Shown in pieces: positions 61,808-64,000 of a stretch of 64,000 bases of DNA. Made by a program: the position numbers and the translations under genes. Within the stretch, counting starts at the first letter, position 1, and each line of letters starts with the position of its first letter. Source of the stretch: Flagellimonas eckloniae (GTDB taxonomy: Bacteria > Bacteroidota > Bacteroidia > Flavobacteriales > Flavobacteriaceae); assembly GCF_001413955.1 (NCBI RefSeq), contig NZ_LCTZ01000002.1, positions 1,054,001-1,118,000 on the forward strand. Direction: 5' to 3'. A model generated the notes under the pieces. The model ran no database searches. It was not told the DNA's origin and was given only the letters and a program-made list of their open reading frames with translations.

Positions 61808-62638
61808 ATGGCAATCATAACTTTAACTACTGATTTTGGATACAAAGACCACTTTGTAGGTGCCATAAAAGGAACTATTTTAAGTGATCTTCCTGAGGTC
61901 CATGTTGTTGATATTTCGCATGCCGTTAGTCCATTCAATATCCAAGAGTGTGCCTATATTTTAAAGAACGCGTACCGTACTTTTCCGACCGGAACGGTTC
62001 ATATTATAGGTGTAGATTCTGAGCTATCAGCTGAAAACCAACACATTGCAGCACAAGTTGATGGGCACTATTTTGTAGGTGCAAACAATGGAGTTATCTC
62101 CTTGATAACTTCAGAAATAGCCCCAGAAAAAGTAATGGAAATCAATATTCCAAATCTAAATACAAGTTCTTTTCCTGTATTGGACGTCTTTGTGCAGGCA
62201 GCTTGTCATATTTCCCGTGGTGGAAAACTAGAGGTCATTGGAAAACCTTTTAACGACTTAAAGGAATTGCGGGAATTTGAACCCAGAATTACCAACAATG
62301 GTAAAAGCATAGTTGGCAATGTAATTTATATTGATAATTACGGAAATGTAATTACCAACATTCAAAAGAGCCTTTTTGAAGCCTATCGTAGTGGACGAGA
62401 TTTTGAAATATCCGCTAGGACAAATACGATGAAGACCATTCATGATAGTTACAATGGAATCATCAATTATAATTTTGATAGATCACAGCGTAAAGGTCCT
62501 GGAGATGCATTGGCACTTTTCAATTCCGCAGGTTATGTTGAACTGGCCATATATAAAAGTGATTTAAACACCGTAGGGGGCGCTTCCACGCTATTGGGGC
62601 TAAACTATCGAGATACAGTTACCATAAATTTCCTATAA
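61808..62638 (+). CDS. SAM hydroxide adenosyltransferase (DUF62)
   Basis: 276 residues with the family start MAIITLTTDFGYKDHFVGAIKGTILSD and the conserved D-x-x-DISH segment HVVDISHAVSPFNIQECAYILKNAYRTFPTGTVHIIGVD. The enzyme hydrolyses S-adenosylmethionine to adenosine and methionine using a water/hydroxide ion; relatives are the halogenating SAM enzymes. First of an operon with an ABM protein and gldF/gldG, so it is unlikely to be specific to gliding. Confidence 0.92.
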   Translation: MAIITLTTDFGYKDHFVGAIKGTILSDLPEVHVVDISHAVSPFNIQECAYILKNAYRTFPTGTVHIIGVDSELSAENQHIAAQVDGHYFVGANNGVISLITSEIAPEKVMEINIPNLNTSSFPVLDVFVQAACHISRGGKLEVIGKPFNDLKELREFEPRITNNGKSIVGNVIYIDNYGNVITNIQKSLFEAYRSGRDFEISARTNTMKTIHDSYNGIINYNFDRSQRKGPGDALALFNSAGYVELAIYKSDLNTVGGASTLLGLNYRDTVTINFL

Positions 62639-62941
62639 ATGCTTATTAGAATTGTGAAACTCACTTTTAAACCCGAAAATATTCCTAGTTTTAAACATAT
62701 TTTTGAAGCATCAAAATCGAGCATATTGGATTTTGAAGGTTGCAATCTTGTAGAGGGGTATCAAGACCTTAAAAATCCATGTGTGTTTTTTACGTATAGC
62801 TTTTGGGATAGCGAATCAGATTTGGAAAACTACAGGGCCTCAGATTTTTTCAAGGGTGTTTGGAGCAATACAAAAAAACTGTTTTCAGAAAAACCGGAAG
62901 CTTGGAGTGTTTCTAAAATAGAATCATCAAACAATATTTAA
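62639..62941 (+). CDS. Antibiotic-biosynthesis-monooxygenase-fold protein
   Basis: 100 residues of a dimeric alpha/beta-barrel ABM-like protein: VKLTFKPENIPSFKHIFEASKSSILDFEGCNLVEGYQD, CVFFTYSFWDSESDLENYRASDFFKGVW. No catalytic assignment. It begins at the base after the SAM enzyme's stop and overlaps the gldF start by one base, a regular companion of this operon in Flavobacteria. Confidence 0.85.
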   Translation: MLIRIVKLTFKPENIPSFKHIFEASKSSILDFEGCNLVEGYQDLKNPCVFFTYSFWDSESDLENYRASDFFKGVWSNTKKLFSEKPEAWSVSKIESSNNI

Positions 62942-63669
62942 TGTTCGCTATTTTTAAACGGGAAGTTCAATCCTTTTTTACATCACCGATCGGATATCTC
63001 ATTGTTGGGTTATTTTTATTGCTCAACGGCCTATTTTTATGGGTTTTCAAAGGTGATTTCAATATTTTTGATTATGGTTTTGCTGATCTTGGAAATCTGT
63101 TTTTATTGGCCCCATGGATTTTTATTTTTTTAATTCCGGCTATTACCATGAAAAGCTTCTCTGAGGAAAGAAAAGTGGGGACTTTGGAATTATTGCTCAT
63201 AAAACCAATATCTGTTTGGAAACTGGTCTTGGGGAAATTTTGGGGCGCAACCTTATTATGTGTAATTGCTGTTTTGCCAACTATAATTTATGTGTTTGCA
63301 ATTTCCGATTTGGGGATTATACCAGGGAATTATGACTTGGGGGTTGTTTTGGGGTCTTATTTTGGTTTATTGTTTTTAATTGCTCTGTATACATCGATAG
63401 GTTTGTTTTCCTCAACAATCTCTGATAATCAAATTGTATCATTCATCATTGGAATATTGATTTGTTTTTTAATATTTAACGGCTTTGAAGCTGTCTCTTC
63501 CTTATTTTCCGGAGAATCACAACAGATTATCCAAAGCCTCGGAGCAAAATCACATTTTGAAAGCATCGCAAGGGGAATAGTAGATACAAGGGATTTGGTT
63601 TATTTTATTTCCTTGACAATATTCTTCCTATACCTGACATTTTTAAGATTAAAACAACTACCACAATAA
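62941..63669 (+). CDS. gldF: Gliding motility ABC permease GldF
   Basis: 242 residues with six helices and the ABC-2 permease pattern: IFKREVQSFFTSPIGYLIVGLFLLLNGLFLW, then AITMKSFSEERKVGTLELLLIKPISVWKLVLGKFWGA. The length and opening match GldF of Flavobacteriia, an ABC transporter subunit needed for gliding in F. johnsoniae. gldG follows with a one-base overlap. gldA, the ATPase, is not in the window. Confidence 0.92.
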   Translation: MFAIFKREVQSFFTSPIGYLIVGLFLLLNGLFLWVFKGDFNIFDYGFADLGNLFLLAPWIFIFLIPAITMKSFSEERKVGTLELLLIKPISVWKLVLGKFWGATLLCVIAVLPTIIYVFAISDLGIIPGNYDLGVVLGSYFGLLFLIALYTSIGLFSSTISDNQIVSFIIGILICFLIFNGFEAVSSLFSGESQQIIQSLGAKSHFESIARGIVDTRDLVYFISLTIFFLYLTFLRLKQLPQ

Positions 63670-64000
63670 TGGGAAAGTTTTTAATATCAATTGCCAAAGC
63701 ATTAGCAGCTGTAATAATTCTAAATATAATTGGTAATCTTTTATACGCACGATTTGATCTTACTGAAGATAAGCGTTTTACCTTATCCCAACCTGCAATA
63801 GATGCGGCCAAAAAATTTGACTCTCCTGTTATCATAGATGTTCTTTTGGAAGGAAACCTTCCCTCGGAGTTTTCAAAACTCAAAATTGAAACTGTTCAGT
63901 TGTTGGAAGAGTTTTCATCAGAGAACAAGAATATCAAATACAATTTGGTGAATCCGTTGGAAGATGAAAATCAAACACAACAAACCATAGCAGACTTGCA
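63669..64000 (+). CDS. gldG: Gliding motility ABC component GldG, 5' part
   Basis: Open at the right edge; 110 codons visible (about a fifth of the usual length). ATG at 63669 overlaps the gldF stop (TAATG). The N-terminal helix (KFLISIAKALAAVIILNIIGNLLYA) is followed by FDLTEDKRFTLSQPAIDAAKKFDSPVIIDVLLEGNLPSEFSKLK, a GldG hallmark. Auxiliary component of the GldAFG transporter. Confidence 0.92.
   Translation, partial: MGKFLISIAKALAAVIILNIIGNLLYARFDLTEDKRFTLSQPAIDAAKKFDSPVIIDVLLEGNLPSEFSKLKIETVQLLEEFSSENKNIKYNLVNPLEDENQTQQTIADL

Noticed and set aside
1..64000. Mobile elements, prophage, integrase sites and CRISPR arrays
   Set aside because: No transposase, integrase, phage structural gene, inverted terminal repeats or regularly spaced repeats were seen.

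Overview
This window is an AT-rich chromosomal stretch of a member of the Bacteroidota, most likely a marine Flavobacteriaceae. The evidence is lineage-specific: gliding-motility ABC genes gldF and gldG at the right end, a type IX secretion C-terminal domain, DUF4290, DUF2911 and DUF2853 proteins, menaquinone and bacillithiol biosynthesis, TPR-fused sensor kinases, a fused ResB/CcsA cytochrome assembly protein, and many TAnnTTTG promoter elements in place of sigma-70 -10 boxes. I cannot name the genus. I see no phage, insertion sequence, integron or CRISPR array; coding density is high and the window looks like core genome.

Left third (1-25.5 kb). A TPR sensor protein is cut by the left edge; a LytTR response regulator lies upstream of it across a 488-bp gap with repeated motifs. 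Next come a SPOR-like protein and menA, an S1-domain CvfB protein, and an operon menI-menF-menD-DUF2853; menB, menC and menE are not here. An esterase and an unknown secreted protein precede a three-gene hydroxyproline catabolic operon (pyrroline-hydroxycarboxylate deaminase, 4-hydroxyproline epimerase, D-amino-acid dehydrogenase). An M28 lipoprotein peptidase, a MopE-like lipoprotein, tRNA-His and a TPR histidine kinase follow, then a PLP trans-sulfuration enzyme with the bacillithiol deacetylase bshB1, a large MG2/plug protein and a MATE exporter with a structured leader.

Middle third (25.5-46.6 kb). The ccsBA cytochrome c assembly gene is divergent from a DUF2520/KdsC-phosphatase/Maf operon. 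A lipoprotein, a large PIG-L deacetylase, a 33-residue membrane peptide and a sodium:solute symporter follow. After DUF2911 and T9SS cargo genes comes a photolyase operon (SRPBCC, SDR, photolyase) behind a perfect inverted repeat. An exported M20 amidohydrolase, an exported VOC protein, a pirin and a TPR-LytS kinase complete it.

Right third (46.6-64 kb). This is housekeeping: murA with the fosfomycin-target Cys replaced by Asp, DUF4290, DUF493, a NadR-like ATPase, recQ, fmt, HU, YqgE, an aminotransferase IV, a START-like protein, tRNA-Met (CAU), a cNMP/CBS/DUF294 protein with a 3'-5' exonuclease convergent with acs, phoH-purC, and an operon running from a SAM hydroxide adenosyltransferase into gldF and gldG.

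The items most worth a second look are the candidate three-way-junction RNA before the MATE gene, the TTTCACAACA motif system around the LytTR and TPR-kinase genes, the inverted repeat before the photolyase operon, the symporter-linked micropeptide, and Asp121 of MurA. All coordinates are in-window; no similarity search or folding software was run.
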